Positions 55,234 to 64,000 of a stretch of DNA of 64,000 bases are shown here, one piece after another (within the stretch, counting starts at the first letter, position 1; every line of letters begins with the position of its first letter). Location of the stretch: the NCBI GenBank assembly GCA_016699405.1, contig CP064972.1:1767501-1831500 (forward strand), written 5' to 3'. The notes beneath the pieces were generated by a model. The model was not told where the DNA came from and did no database searches. It saw only the letters and a program-made list of their open reading frames with translations. This DNA is from Holophagales bacterium. Lineage in GTDB: Bacteria; Acidobacteriota; Thermoanaerobaculia; Multivoradales; JAGPDF01. The translations under genes and the position numbers were made by a program.

Positions 55234-56055
55234 CTAGGCCGACGACGAAACGACGTTGGCGGCGTCGATCTTGGAGAGGAAATCGAGCAGGAGTCGCGCC
55301 ACCTCGTCCGGGCGTTCGAGCACGACGGCGTGCCCGGCGCGGCGAACCACCGCGAGGCGTGCCTGCGCGATCCCCGCCGCGATCTCGCGGCTGTAGGCGG
55401 GCGGCTTCAGCGTGTCGAGCTCGGCGGCGACGACGAGCGTCGGGCAGCGAACGGACGCGAGCTCGCCGCGCAGGTCGAGCCGGTGGAAGGCCGCGACGAG
55501 CTCGGCGAACGAGGCGAAGAACTCCGGCGGAAGCGCCGCGAGTCGCTCCTCGGCCGCGGCGAGCATCGCCGGGTTGAGCTCGCGGAAACCGGGCGAATAG
55601 GTGTCGGGCAGCATCGTGCGGAAGAGCGCGCGAGGTCCGCTCGCGGCAGCCTCCGCCCAAGCCGCCGTCTTCGCCGCGAGATCGGGCTCGAGGTGGGCCA
55701 CCGAGGCGACGATCGCAAGCGACCGCACCCGCTCGGGGTACCGTGCCGCGAAGAGGATCCCGACCTCCCCGCCGTAGGAGGTGCCGAGCAGGTGGCAGCT
55801 CGCGATCCCGAGGTGGTCGAGCAGTGCCCGGAAGTCCTCGACATGGTCGTCGAGCGAGAGTCGATGCGTCGTCCAGCGACTCTTCAACTGCCCCCGGAAG
55901 TCGTGCAGCAGGACCTCGTGGCGCTCGGCGAGCGACGGGAGCATGGGTCCCCACGAGGCCGTCGTCATCAGCACGCCGTTGAGCAGTGCGAGCGGCTCCC
56001 CACCGCCACGCTGCTCGTAGTGGAGGTGGGTATCGCGGAGCGCGAGCGAGGGCAT
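55234..56055 (-). CDS. alpha/beta hydrolase (3-oxoadipate enol-lactonase-like)
   Basis: A 273-residue cytosolic hydrolase. The nucleophile motif is GTSYGG, the acid AAELDTLKPP and the His AGHAVVLERP. The early LLNGVLMTTASWGPM resembles the HG region of this fold, with Asn instead of His. Family-level substrate is uncertain. The gene stands between two secreted-protein genes on the same strand. Confidence 0.87.
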   Translation of the reverse strand: MPSLALRDTHLHYEQRGGGEPLALLNGVLMTTASWGPMLPSLAERHEVLLHDFRGQLKSRWTTHRLSLDDHVEDFRALLDHLGIASCHLLGTSYGGEVGILFAARYPERVRSLAIVASVAHLEPDLAAKTAAWAEAAASGPRALFRTMLPDTYSPGFRELNPAMLAAAEERLAALPPEFFASFAELVAAFHRLDLRGELASVRCPTLVVAAELDTLKPPAYSREIAAGIAQARLAVVRRAGHAVVLERPDEVARLLLDFLSKIDAANVVSSSA

Positions 56056-56143
56056 GACCTCGCGATTGTAGATGGATCCCGCTCCGCCGCGCTGGGCGAC
56101 GCGCCTCTCCCGGCCGATCGAGCCTCGACGCGGCAACCCTCGG

Positions 56144-56500
56144 CTAGTGGCACCCCTGGAACGTGCTGGTATCACGGACGAGCTGGAAGGCGCCGCCGAG
56201 GGGGTTCGAGTAGGCCCGCTCGCGGCCCGTCCAGGTGTCGCGGACGCGGAGGCGCACTTCGCGATCGCTGAGCCCGGCGGCGAAGAGCCAGAACTGGTCG
56301 AAATCTCGGCAGGCGTCGAGCAGCTTGACGACGAGCTCGAGGTTGTCCGGCGAGTAGAACCAGAAGAGGCCGCTCGCGTCGGTCAGTGGGACGCCGATCG
56401 CGGGAAGGCTCTCGCCCGGGAGCGAGCCGAAGGTCGCGGTGACTTCGAATCGCCCGCCGGACAGGCAGAGCGTCGTCGGTCCGGAGACACAGGCGCGGCG
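56144..56500 (-). repeat. four-Cys domain, copy 5 (C-terminal)
   Basis: Landmarks: CL, RFEVTATF, SGLFWFYSPDNLELVVKLLDAC, FWLFAAGLSD, NPLGGAFQLVRD and a terminal CH. All four cysteines are kept; VKVLDGC appears as VKLLDAC. Confidence 0.8.
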
Positions 56501-58201
56501 GGGCTCGGCAAACAGCGGCTGAGCGGCCTGTTGCTCCGACCTCGGGTTGCTTCCTGGGTTCGAGAATCCGGGCCCCACTTCTCGGAGCGGAGTCGACGCA
56601 ACCTGGCCGCAACCGGCGAGCGCCTCGACGTCCTGAATCGGCGCGAACGGCTCGCCAAACGGGCTGGTGCGCGACCAGACCTCACCGGTGACCGTGTCGG
56701 TGACAGTGACGCGTGCTTCGACATCGGTCAGCCCGGCGGCGTAGATCCAATGGCGCTGGTTGACCGGGCAACCGTCGAGGACCTTGACCACCAGCTCGGG
56801 GTTGTCCGGGGTGAAGAACCAGAAGGCGCCGGTGTCGGCCCGCAGCGGCATCGCGTGGGCGTTGCCGGTCGCGCTCTCGCCGATCCACCATTCGGCGCGC
56901 ACGCGGTAGCGGCCGTGGCCGAGGCAGAGCGAGGTCGCCGAATCGACGCACGGCAGGACGAAGCGCCGCGCGTAGACATCGCCCGGTCCGGTTTCGAGGT
57001 CCCCTCGCCAGGTCACGCCGAGGATCCCTGCATCGTTGATGGCGATATCCGGGTCGTAGGCGATCCAGTAGATACTCCGGTCGCGCGGTGCGTCGACGCG
57101 GACGGGGTTGCCATAAGGCGTTCCGTCGGTGTGATAGGCGCGCAGGTAGAGATCGTCGAGGTTGTCGTCGGTGCCGTCGTCGTGCCGCCAGACGACGACG
57201 AAGTCGCCGTCGCGGTTCATCGCGAGATCGCAGTCGTACTGGACGAAGGCGTTCTCGGTCGGCACGAGAAACGGCTCGCCAAGCGGCGTTCCGTCGGCGC
57301 CGAAGCGCCGCGCGTAGACGTTCGAGGCCCCCTCGGGAATGCTGTCTCCCTGGCTCCAGGCGACCGCGAACCGGCCTTCGGCATCCATGCCGACCCCGCA
57401 GAGGACGATGTAGCGAGCTCCCTCGCGAGCGACACGGACGCGTGGGCCGACCGTCCTGCCGTCTCGTGAAAAGGTGCGCGCCCAGACCTCGCCGTACGTC
57501 GCGCCGTCGAGGGCTTCATTGAGGACCAGAACCGAGTCGCCGAGTGGGCTTGCAGCGATGAACGGAGGGCCGAAGGTGCCGTTCTCGACCGGCGTGTTGA
57601 GCGCCACCGGCGGTGCGACGGGCTGATTGCCATCGAAGACTTGGGCAAAGGAGTTGACGCTGTTGATGACCTCTCGTGACAGGCTTACCCATGCCAAAGT
57701 CCATTGGCTGGTGTCGGAAACGCCGACCGAGGGACTGCCGGCATCATCCGCTCCACCGATGACAAGCTCGGAACCCAGAGGGCTTGCGCTCGGCGAGAAC
57801 TCGCGAGTGTGTACGCTGAACTGCGACGTGCCAGTCGCATGCCACACGACTCGGCAGGTGGCACTCCGGTCCCTGCACGACACTTGGAGGTGCGATTCCT
57901 CGGTCGAGTTGCCGGGTTCCGCCACGAGAAACGAGATTGGCGGTTGCCCAGGGGCGGCACGGTAGATCCGGGCCGGCACCTCGCGGCTCCAAGGCCACCA
58001 CTCGCGCCAAGTGACGAGGGCCGTGCCATCGGGAAACAGCCCGATGGCGGGATCGTCGACCGCCGGCCCGTGACCGGGCTCGCTCACCGCCAGCTCGCCG
58101 GTGACGGCGATCTGGCCGAGCGCGGCGGGGACGTTTCCGAACGCGGCCAAGAGAAGCGCGCTGGCCAGCGCGAGCTTCGTCGTCATCGCGGACTTTCCCA
58201 T
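56144..58201 (-). CDS. large secreted beta-rich protein with two four-Cys domains
   Basis: A 685-residue exported protein (signal peptide ALASALLLAAFGNVPAALGQ). Residues about 30-410 form repeating beta segments of the form VVWR, VYARRF and FVVVWRHDDG, like beta-propeller or FG-GAP-type blades. Two copies of the four-Cys domain follow, separated by a linker of about 45 residues (SNPGSNPRSEQQ). The start could also be 58186. It probably sits outside the cell. Function unknown. Confidence 0.82.
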   Translation of the reverse strand: MGKSAMTTKLALASALLLAAFGNVPAALGQIAVTGELAVSEPGHGPAVDDPAIGLFPDGTALVTWREWWPWSREVPARIYRAAPGQPPISFLVAEPGNSTEESHLQVSCRDRSATCRVVWHATGTSQFSVHTREFSPSASPLGSELVIGGADDAGSPSVGVSDTSQWTLAWVSLSREVINSVNSFAQVFDGNQPVAPPVALNTPVENGTFGPPFIAASPLGDSVLVLNEALDGATYGEVWARTFSRDGRTVGPRVRVAREGARYIVLCGVGMDAEGRFAVAWSQGDSIPEGASNVYARRFGADGTPLGEPFLVPTENAFVQYDCDLAMNRDGDFVVVWRHDDGTDDNLDDLYLRAYHTDGTPYGNPVRVDAPRDRSIYWIAYDPDIAINDAGILGVTWRGDLETGPGDVYARRFVLPCVDSATSLCLGHGRYRVRAEWWIGESATGNAHAMPLRADTGAFWFFTPDNPELVVKVLDGCPVNQRHWIYAAGLTDVEARVTVTDTVTGEVWSRTSPFGEPFAPIQDVEALAGCGQVASTPLREVGPGFSNPGSNPRSEQQAAQPLFAEPRRACVSGPTTLCLSGGRFEVTATFGSLPGESLPAIGVPLTDASGLFWFYSPDNLELVVKLLDACRDFDQFWLFAAGLSDREVRLRVRDTWTGRERAYSNPLGGAFQLVRDTSTFQGCH
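56612..56958 (-). repeat. four-Cys domain, copy 4 (internal)
   Basis: Landmarks: CL, RYRVRAEW, GAFWFFTPDNPELVVKVLDGC, HWIYAAGLTDV and a final GC. It is directly followed by the linker to copy 5, so the two copies form a tandem. Confidence 0.8.
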
Positions 58202-58256
58202 CGGCCGACGCACTCCCTTTGCCGTCGCTCCGTCGAAGTCCCGCGAGCTGCGCTCC

Positions 58257-60905
58257 TCAGCCTCCGATCGCCGTGAGCTGCAGCAGCGGGCCTTCGACGG
58301 CGTGGGGGTCGGAGAGGTCGATCTCGGCGTCGATCGCCCAGAAGGTGTCGCCGCGGGGGTCGAGGATCGTCTGGCGGACGCGCCAGTGGCGCTCGGCGGT
58401 GCGCTCGATCTTGGTCCACTGGTGTCGCCGCGATTCGGGGGTGAACGGCAGGCTCCCGTATTCGGCGAGGAAGGGGAGCAGGGCGTTGGCGAGGCGGTCG
58501 GCGTCCCACAGGGCGTCGGGCGACTGACGGACGCGCGCTGCGGCCTCCTCCCATTCGCCGGCCGAGAGGGCGCGCAGCAGCAGGTGCATTTCGGCGCGCA
58601 CGCGCGCGGCGAGCGCGGTCGGGCTCTCGACGAGCTCGCGGATCCACAGCGCCTCGACGGCGCGCTCGCGCTCGACGCCACGGCGCAGCAGCAGCTCCGG
58701 GTGGAGCAGGCTCTCCCACTCCTCGAGCAGGCTCGAGTCGGTGACCTGGACGAGCGTGCGCAGGTAGGAGAGCGCGTCCCACACGGCGTCGGTCTTGGCC
58801 CACGACGGGACGTTGAGATCGAGCGTCTTGTAGAGCTGCGAGAGGTAGCGCAGCAGCACGCCCTCGCTGCGCTGCAAGCCGTAGAGCTTCACGTACTCGG
58901 CGAATCCCCAGTAGCCCTCGGCCATCTCGCGGCCGATCGACTTGGGCGAGATCTCGTGCCCGCCGACCCACGGGTGCGCCTTCTGGAAGGCGTAGAAGTG
59001 GGCGAAGAGGAAATCGGCGAGGGGCCTGGGGTGCGAGATCCCCTCGAGCTTCTCCATCCGCTCTTCGTACGAGATCCGATCCGCCTTCATCTCGGCGAGC
59101 GCCGCCTGCTTGGCGCGGTCGGCCTGCTTGCGCAGGATGATGTCGGGGTCCTCGAGCACCGCTTCGATCAGCGAGAGGAGATCGTAGACGTAGCTCTCGC
59201 TCTGCGGCTCGAGGTACTGCAGCGTCTCGACCATGAAGAGCGAGAGCGCGTGGAAGAGCGAGAAGTCCCACTGCAGGTCGCGCGACACGACGACCCAGCA
59301 GTAGCCGCTCTGCACGTCGCGCTCCACTTCGAGGACGCCGGCGCGGTAGAGCGATCGCACCAGCGAGGCGGCGAGCGAGAGCAGGCGCCGCTTGCTGCCG
59401 TCGTCCTCGTGCGAGAGGGCGATGATCTCGCGCAGCGAGGCGAAGTTGCGGCGCAGCGGATCGTTCTCCTCGGCGTCGCGTTGCAGCAGGTTGAGGATCA
59501 TCCCGTGGGTGATGCGGAAGCGCGAGCGCAGCGTCTCGGGCGTCCGCGAGATCAGCCGCTCGAGCGTCTCGGGGGTCCACGAGACCTCGCCCTTGTCTCC
59601 CGGTCGGCCGCCCGCCCGGCCGGCTCGCTGGCCTCGCGAGTCGCCGCGTGCGTCGCTGCGCGACGGGGCCTTGTACTTCTTGCCCTTGCGCGCCGCCTCC
59701 TTGCGCTCGATCCAGTCTTCCGGCGCCTGGGCGACGACGCTGCCCCGGGTGTCGAACCCCTTGCGCCCGGCGCGCCCGGAGATCTGCTGGAAGTCGCGCA
59801 CCGAGAGGATGACCGTCTTCCGGCCGTCGAAGCGTGCCAGCTTGGTGAAGAGCACCGTGCGGATCGGCACGTTGATGCCGACGCCGAGCGTGTCGGTGCC
59901 GCAGATCACCTTGAGCAGGCCCTGCTGGGCGAGCTGTTCGACGAGCAGCCGGTACTTCGGCAGCAGCCCGGCGTGGTGGACGCCGATGCCGAAGGAGAGG
60001 AAACGGCGGAACTCGCGGCCGTAGGGGGTGTCGAGGCGCGTGTCGCCGATCGCCGCGCGTACCCGTTCGCGCTCCTCGCGCGTCGAGACCTGCGCGCTGG
60101 TCAGCGCCTGGGCGAGCTCGGCGCACTCGCGCTGGGTGAAGTTGACGATGTAGATCGGCGCCTTGCCCTCGCCGAGGAGCTGCTCGATGGTCTGCTGCAG
60201 CGGCGTCTCGCGCCATTCGTAGTCGAGCGGCACCGGACGCTCGCCGGAGGTGACGCGCGCCACCTCGCCGCCGGTGCGGGCGGCGAGCTTCTCGGCGATC
60301 GTCGTCATGTCGCCGAGCGTCGCCGACATCAGCAGGAAGTGCGTTTCGGGCAGGAGCAGCAGCGGCACCTGCCAGGCCCAGCCGCGGTCGGCGTCGGAGT
60401 AGTAGTGGAACTCGTCCATCACCACGTACGGCGCGGCGAGCCGCGGGCCGGAGCGCAGCGCCATGTTGGCGAGCACCTCGGCGGTGCAGCAGAGGACCTT
60501 CCCCTCGGGGTTGATCGCCGCGTCGCCGGTGAGCATGCCGACGCGCTCGGCACCGAGCTCGTCGCAGAGCGAGAAGAACTTCTCGCTGGCGAGTGCCTTG
60601 ATCGGGCTGGTGTAGAACGAGACCTTCCCCTCGCAGAGCCCCTTGAACTGGAGCCCGAGCGCGACGAGCGACTTGCCCGAGCCGGTCGGCGTGTTGAGCA
60701 CGACGTGTCGCCCGGCCCAGAGCTCGAGGAGCGCCTCCTCCTGCGCCGGATAGGGCTCGAGGCCGATCGCCGCCGTCCACCCGAGGAAGCGGTCGAGCGC
60801 CTCCTCCGGCGGACAACCCTCCGGCCCGGGGAGGAACGAGGCGAGCGTGGGACGGGGAGCGGTCGAGCCGCCGCGAGAGGGATCGACGTCGGAGGGAGAG
60901 AGCAT
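58257..60905 (-). CDS. DEAD/DEAH-box helicase with DUF3516 (Ski2-like)
   Basis: An 882-residue helicase. Motif I is TPTGSGKSL, motif II DEFHYY, motif III MSATLGD and motif VI QISGRAGRKG. After the two RecA domains a Lys/Arg-rich stretch (about 415-440) and the C-terminal DUF3516 region follow. It is of the SF2 Ski2/Hel308-like type and probably acts on RNA or DNA structures. There is no partner gene nearby. Confidence 0.93.
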   Translation of the reverse strand: MLSPSDVDPSRGGSTAPRPTLASFLPGPEGCPPEEALDRFLGWTAAIGLEPYPAQEEALLELWAGRHVVLNTPTGSGKSLVALGLQFKGLCEGKVSFYTSPIKALASEKFFSLCDELGAERVGMLTGDAAINPEGKVLCCTAEVLANMALRSGPRLAAPYVVMDEFHYYSDADRGWAWQVPLLLLPETHFLLMSATLGDMTTIAEKLAARTGGEVARVTSGERPVPLDYEWRETPLQQTIEQLLGEGKAPIYIVNFTQRECAELAQALTSAQVSTREERERVRAAIGDTRLDTPYGREFRRFLSFGIGVHHAGLLPKYRLLVEQLAQQGLLKVICGTDTLGVGINVPIRTVLFTKLARFDGRKTVILSVRDFQQISGRAGRKGFDTRGSVVAQAPEDWIERKEAARKGKKYKAPSRSDARGDSRGQRAGRAGGRPGDKGEVSWTPETLERLISRTPETLRSRFRITHGMILNLLQRDAEENDPLRRNFASLREIIALSHEDDGSKRRLLSLAASLVRSLYRAGVLEVERDVQSGYCWVVVSRDLQWDFSLFHALSLFMVETLQYLEPQSESYVYDLLSLIEAVLEDPDIILRKQADRAKQAALAEMKADRISYEERMEKLEGISHPRPLADFLFAHFYAFQKAHPWVGGHEISPKSIGREMAEGYWGFAEYVKLYGLQRSEGVLLRYLSQLYKTLDLNVPSWAKTDAVWDALSYLRTLVQVTDSSLLEEWESLLHPELLLRRGVERERAVEALWIRELVESPTALAARVRAEMHLLLRALSAGEWEEAAARVRQSPDALWDADRLANALLPFLAEYGSLPFTPESRRHQWTKIERTAERHWRVRQTILDPRGDTFWAIDAEIDLSDPHAVEGPLLQLTAIGG

Positions 60906-60977
60906 CGCGTCGATTCTCCCATGCGACGGCCGGAGGCCGAGTGCGCTACATTGAAGGGGCCTGCCAGGAGGTCGCCG

Positions 60978-62417
60978 ATGCTCCGGACCGCCGTTGCCGC
61001 TGTTCTCCTCCTTGCGCCGCTCTCCTCCGCGGCAGCGCAGCCGTCATCCCCCACCGTGCCGTACGAGGAGTCGGTCGTCGTGCGCGAGGCCGAAGTCGTC
61101 GTGCAAGCGCCGGAAGGGCTCTCCGAGTCGCGGCGCCGGGGGTTGGCTCCCGGATCGCTCCTGGTCCTCGAGGACGGCGCCTTTCGCGACGTGACCTCCG
61201 TCCAGCCGCTCGAGACGAAGGAGGGCGAGTGGACCGTCGTGGTGGCGTTCGAGCGGGCGTTCGTCGCCCCGGAGACGCTCTTCCGCAGCGCGCTCGCGCT
61301 CGGGCACCGGGCCGAGCGATTGGCTCGGCTGGGAAACGTCGAGGTCGTCGAGACCGGGCCGGCGTTCCGGCGCTGGCTCCTGCCCACCCGCGACGGCGCG
61401 GCGATCGCCCAGGCGTTCGCCGATCTCGCCGCTTCGACCCGGCCGGCCGGGACCGCCGCCGCCGCGGTGCCGCCGACAGTCGACCTCGCCGGGGTGCACG
61501 AGGCGAGCCAGCGGCTGCTCGCGGAGGTCGTCGGCCGACCGGCCGGCGGAGCGCGAGCGCTCCTCTGGCTCACCGATCTCGCCGGGGCTCCGGCGACCAC
61601 GGCGGCAGCCGGCGCTCGGGACGTGGCCGGTCTGACCGCCACGGCGCAAGCGGTGGCGGCGTACGGCTGGACCGTCGTCGCCGTCGGTCTCGGCCCGGAA
61701 ACCGAGGGCGCCGACGAGCGACGGGCGAGCGAGTTCGACCGCTTGCGCCAGCTCGGTCTCGGCGCCTCCGGGAGCCAGTCGTTCGCGCTCGACGTCGGAC
61801 GGCGCTCCGAGCTCGACCGGCCCGGTGCGTTGAACGTCTTCCTGCAGCCGACCTCGGCGCTGGTGCGAGCGCTGGCGCGGGAAAGCGCCGGAACGCTCGC
61901 CGGGGTCGAGAGCCAGCTCGACGCGGCGCTCGACGACCTGTCGCATCGTCTCGTCCTCGTCTACCGGACGCCAGCGGCGCTCGACGGTGCGCTGCGCAGC
62001 CTCGAGGTCCGTCTGCTGCCGGACGATCTGGCGCTGCGGGCGGTGCGCTGGCAGCGCTCGGGCACCCCCGAGGCGGTCGCCGAGCTGCACCTTGCCGAAG
62101 CGATTGCCGGCGAGCGACTCGGCAACGGTCTCAAGCTCCGGGCCGTCGTGGTGAGCGGCACGCGCGGGATGCTCCTGCGCGTCGAGCCGGAGGTCGCGGC
62201 GCCAGGCGACGAGAGCCCCTCCGCCGGGCCGGTGCGCCTGACCTGGACCGCGGACGCCGGGCAGATTCGCCACCTCGTCGTCTCGCGACCGCTCGCGCCC
62301 GGTTGGGTCGAACAGCTACCGCTCGCCACCGCCCTCGCCCGGGGGACGTGGGCCGTGGCGGTCGAGGACCTCGGGAGCGGATCGTGGGGCGCGGCCGTCG
62401 CTCCGTCCGCTCCCTGA
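60978..62417 (+). CDS. secreted VWFA-like protein
   Basis: A 479-residue exported protein (signal peptide AVAAVLLLAPLSSAAAQ). Its start (VREAEVVVQAPEG, then LVLEDG) and order resemble the VWFA-related domain proteins that are abundant in Acidobacteriota. The MIDAS-type metal motif DxSxS is not visible; only LLWLTDLAG occurs at its expected place. It may bind surfaces or be a degenerate member. It is divergent from the helicase gene. A longer upstream open frame is an antisense shadow of the helicase. Confidence 0.6.
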   Translation: MLRTAVAAVLLLAPLSSAAAQPSSPTVPYEESVVVREAEVVVQAPEGLSESRRRGLAPGSLLVLEDGAFRDVTSVQPLETKEGEWTVVVAFERAFVAPETLFRSALALGHRAERLARLGNVEVVETGPAFRRWLLPTRDGAAIAQAFADLAASTRPAGTAAAAVPPTVDLAGVHEASQRLLAEVVGRPAGGARALLWLTDLAGAPATTAAAGARDVAGLTATAQAVAAYGWTVVAVGLGPETEGADERRASEFDRLRQLGLGASGSQSFALDVGRRSELDRPGALNVFLQPTSALVRALARESAGTLAGVESQLDAALDDLSHRLVLVYRTPAALDGALRSLEVRLLPDDLALRAVRWQRSGTPEAVAELHLAEAIAGERLGNGLKLRAVVVSGTRGMLLRVEPEVAAPGDESPSAGPVRLTWTADAGQIRHLVVSRPLAPGWVEQLPLATALARGTWAVAVEDLGSGSWGAAVAPSAP

Positions 62418-62431
62418 CCCGAACGCATTCG

Positions 62432-62457
62432 GAGCGCGGCTCGCTCCAGCCGCGCTC
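62432..62457. terminator. hairpin between convergent genes
   Basis: GAGCGCGGCT, loop CGCTCC, AGCCGCGCTC: a perfect ten-base stem between the VWFA-like gene and the convergent permease. No T-run. Confidence 0.5.
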
Positions 62458-62489
62458 GAGGAGGGGCGCCAGCCCGCCGACGCCGCAGG

Positions 62490-63554
62490 TCAGCGAGAGC
62501 CGGTGAGCGCCGCGAGGTTGGCGCGCAGGTCGCGCCATCCAGCGCGGCCGGCGCCGGCGGCGAGCCGCCACCCGGAGAGCGCGACGAAGAGCAGCGCGGC
62601 GCCGAGGGCCCACGCCCCGGGCGCCCCGTCACCGGAGGCGGAGGCCAGGCCGGGGGTGATCGACCATCCGTAGGCCTCGACCAGCGCGTCGAGCGCGAGA
62701 CCGCTCGCCAGCGCGCCGACGGCGATGCCGGCGAGGTAGGTCGCGATGAAGCGGCGGCCGAAGTTGCGATGGAGCAGCAGCAGCGAGGCTGCGTTGGTCG
62801 CCGGGCCGGCGAGCAGGAAGACGAGCGCCGCGCCGGGGCTCACCCCCTTGAGCAGCAGCGCCGCGGCGACCGGTGTGCTCGACGAGGCGCAGACGTAGAG
62901 CGGGATGCCGACGAGCAGGAGCAGCAGCATCGGTCCGATGCCGCCGCCGAGACCGAGGGCGGCGAGGTCGCCCGGCAACAGCGCGGCCAGCACGCCGGCG
63001 GTGACGATGCCGATCCACATCCAGAAGACCAGATCGTCGAAGAGCTCGCATGTCTCGCCGACGAGTCGTCGTGTCCAGCTCCGCGGCGGTGCGTGACAGC
63101 CGCATCCGTCGCCACCGCAGGCGGGTCCGGCGACCGTGCCGTGCGGCGGCGCCGCCGGGGCGAACCGCGAGAAGACCCCGGCGAGCAGCGCACTGGCGAA
63201 CGAGGCGAGCGGGCGCGCCACCGCCATCACCGGTCCGAGCAGCCCCCAGGAGAGCAGGATCGAGTCGATCCCCGATTCGGGCGTGGTGATGAGGAACGAC
63301 ATCGTCGCCGGAGCCGAGGCCCCCTGTCGGCGCAGCGCCACGGCGAGAGGCACGACGCCGCAACTGCAGACCGGCAGCGGGATGCCGACGGCCGCGGCGC
63401 GCAGGATGCCGGGGAAGCCGTCGTGGCCGAGCAGGCGGGCGATCGCCGCCTGCGGGACCAGGGCCTTGACCACGCCGGCCAGCGCCAGACCGAAGAGCAG
63501 GTAGGGCGACGACGCGAGCAGGAAGCCCCAGGTCTCGCGCGCGATCGTCAGCAT
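62490..63554 (-). CDS. SO_0444-family Cu/Zn efflux permease (DUF318/YraQ-like)
   Basis: A 354-residue permease with about eight membrane helices. Diagnostic motifs are PLPVCSCGVVPLA, SFLITTPESGIDSILLSWGL, STPVAAALLLKG and AGPATNAASLLLL. A cytosolic loop has GGDGCGCH, a likely metal-binding site. By family it exports copper or zinc (recalled annotation). It starts ten bases after the pxpA stop. Confidence 0.9.
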   Translation of the reverse strand: MLTIARETWGFLLASSPYLLFGLALAGVVKALVPQAAIARLLGHDGFPGILRAAAVGIPLPVCSCGVVPLAVALRRQGASAPATMSFLITTPESGIDSILLSWGLLGPVMAVARPLASFASALLAGVFSRFAPAAPPHGTVAGPACGGDGCGCHAPPRSWTRRLVGETCELFDDLVFWMWIGIVTAGVLAALLPGDLAALGLGGGIGPMLLLLLVGIPLYVCASSSTPVAAALLLKGVSPGAALVFLLAGPATNAASLLLLHRNFGRRFIATYLAGIAVGALASGLALDALVEAYGWSITPGLASASGDGAPGAWALGAALLFVALSGWRLAAGAGRAGWRDLRANLAALTGSR

Positions 63555-63564
63555 GCCGGCGATC

Positions 63565-64000
63565 TTATCCGCCGGCCCGACGCGGCGGTCGTCCAGCGCG
63601 TCGATGGCGCGACGGGGTCGATCCGTCCGCCGAGCGACGGAGTCGGGTTGCGGCCGGACGAACGGTCGCCGCGCGCACGTCGAAGCCGCCGTCCTGCAGC
63701 GCGCGACGCAGGGCCACGGCGAGCGCGACCGCTCGCGGCGCGTCGCCGTGCAGGCAGAGCGACTCGACGTCGAGGCGGAGCGAGCCGCCGTCGAGCGCCG
63801 GAACCGCTTCGCGGCGGGCGAGCGCGACGCCCTGGCCGACCGCCGCGGCGAGCTCCTCGACGAGCGCGCCGGGAAGATGACGCGGTGCGAGCTCGCCGCT
63901 CGTGAGATAGCGGCGGTCGACGAACCCTTCGCGCAGCGTCGCGAGGCCGTGCGCGGCGGAGGCGGCGAGGAGCGCCGAGCCGTGCGGGGCGAGGATGGTC
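63565..64000 (-). CDS. pxpA: 5-oxoprolinase subunit A (LamB/YcsF family), C-terminal part
   Basis: The 145 C-terminal residues; the start lies beyond the right edge. LREGFVDRRYLTSGEL and SLCLHGDAPRAVALAVALRRAL match the LamB/YcsF family, which with PxpBC opens 5-oxoproline. The tail after position 125 is Arg-rich and unlike the family. It is the upstream gene of the permease on the same strand. Confidence 0.88.
   Translation of the reverse strand, partial: TILAPHGSALLAASAAHGLATLREGFVDRRYLTSGELAPRHLPGALVEELAAAVGQGVALARREAVPALDGGSLRLDVESLCLHGDAPRAVALAVALRRALQDGGFDVRAATVRPAATRLRRSADGSTPSRHRRAGRPPRRAGG

Noticed and set aside
58101..60977. Very long + strand open frame running into the VWFA-like gene (over 950 extra codons)
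   Set aside because: It is antisense to the DUF3516 helicase, which has full helicase motifs. The frame is open only because of high GC; translation shows no recognisable domain and the real start is the ATG with signal peptide at 60978.

Overview
This is a gene-dense window (about 60 protein genes, no gene-free stretch above 300 bases) of very GC-rich bacterial chromosome. I see no rRNA, tRNA, CRISPR array, prophage or insertion sequence. The gene content fits a Gram-negative heterotroph of the Acidobacteriota, most likely the Thermoanaerobaculia. The reasons are high GC, outer-membrane porin and lipoprotein signals, a VPTL-CTERM-type surface protein, a VWFA-like secreted protein, a DUF3516 helicase, and above all a recurrent four-cysteine C-terminal domain on secreted proteins. 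The taxonomic call is inference; no marker search was possible.

Layout. 0-4 kb: the 3' end of mnmA, then a signalling set (cytosolic histidine kinase, NtrC-type sigma54 activator, and a receiver-DUF4388-Roadblock protein behind a good sigma54 promoter). 4-9.4 kb: rsmI, an Ada-type repair protein, a split glutamine-dependent NAD synthetase (nadE plus separate amidase), a SurA-like protein, and a yefM-yoeB-atl operon. 9.5-29.6 kb: a large block that looks devoted to acetate or short-chain carboxylate use: acs, an SLC5-histidine kinase fusion (CbrA/CrbS type) with a receiver-only regulator and a degenerate kinase-like protein, a sigma54 activator, a porin and an MHS-type carboxylate transporter, a kinase/pseudokinase pair fused to universal-stress domains, a DUF4212-SSS symporter pair (ActP-like), and a convergent exonuclease plus cNMP-CBS-DUF294 protein.

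29.6-34.3 kb: an ECF sigma/anti-sigma/DUF2892 operon, a VPTL-CTERM surface protein, DUF456, and a secreted four-Cys-domain protein. 34.4-39 kb: the glycine cleavage genes gcvT-gcvH-gcvP. 39-46.3 kb: a diguanylate cyclase, a secreted LamG protein, queA, and an oligopeptide-type ABC set without ATPases. 46.3-54 kb: hsp20, a two-component sensor kinase, a thioesterase, a 58-residue zinc-ribbon microprotein, a hydrolase, then a conserved housekeeping operon rplU-rpmA-obg-nadD-rsfS with a degenerate sigma54-type AAA+ protein and a DUF309 protein appended. 54-64 kb: a secreted esterase and a large secreted beta-rich protein (both with the four-Cys domain), a hydrolase, a Ski2-like DUF3516 helicase, a VWFA-like secreted protein, an SO_0444-type metal permease and the 3' end of pxpA.

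The most interesting points are: (1) five copies of an approximately 118-residue four-cysteine domain in four secreted proteins; (2) the acetate-type regulon, with three 10-bp-phased CGCTAC repeats and a sigma54-like promoter between the activator and the porin/transporter genes; (3) the kinase/pseudokinase-USP pair; (4) the receiver-Roadblock gene with an internal ribosome binding site that may give two products from one frame; and (5) a sigma54-activator-like protein with broken Walker motifs in the ribosome-assembly operon.
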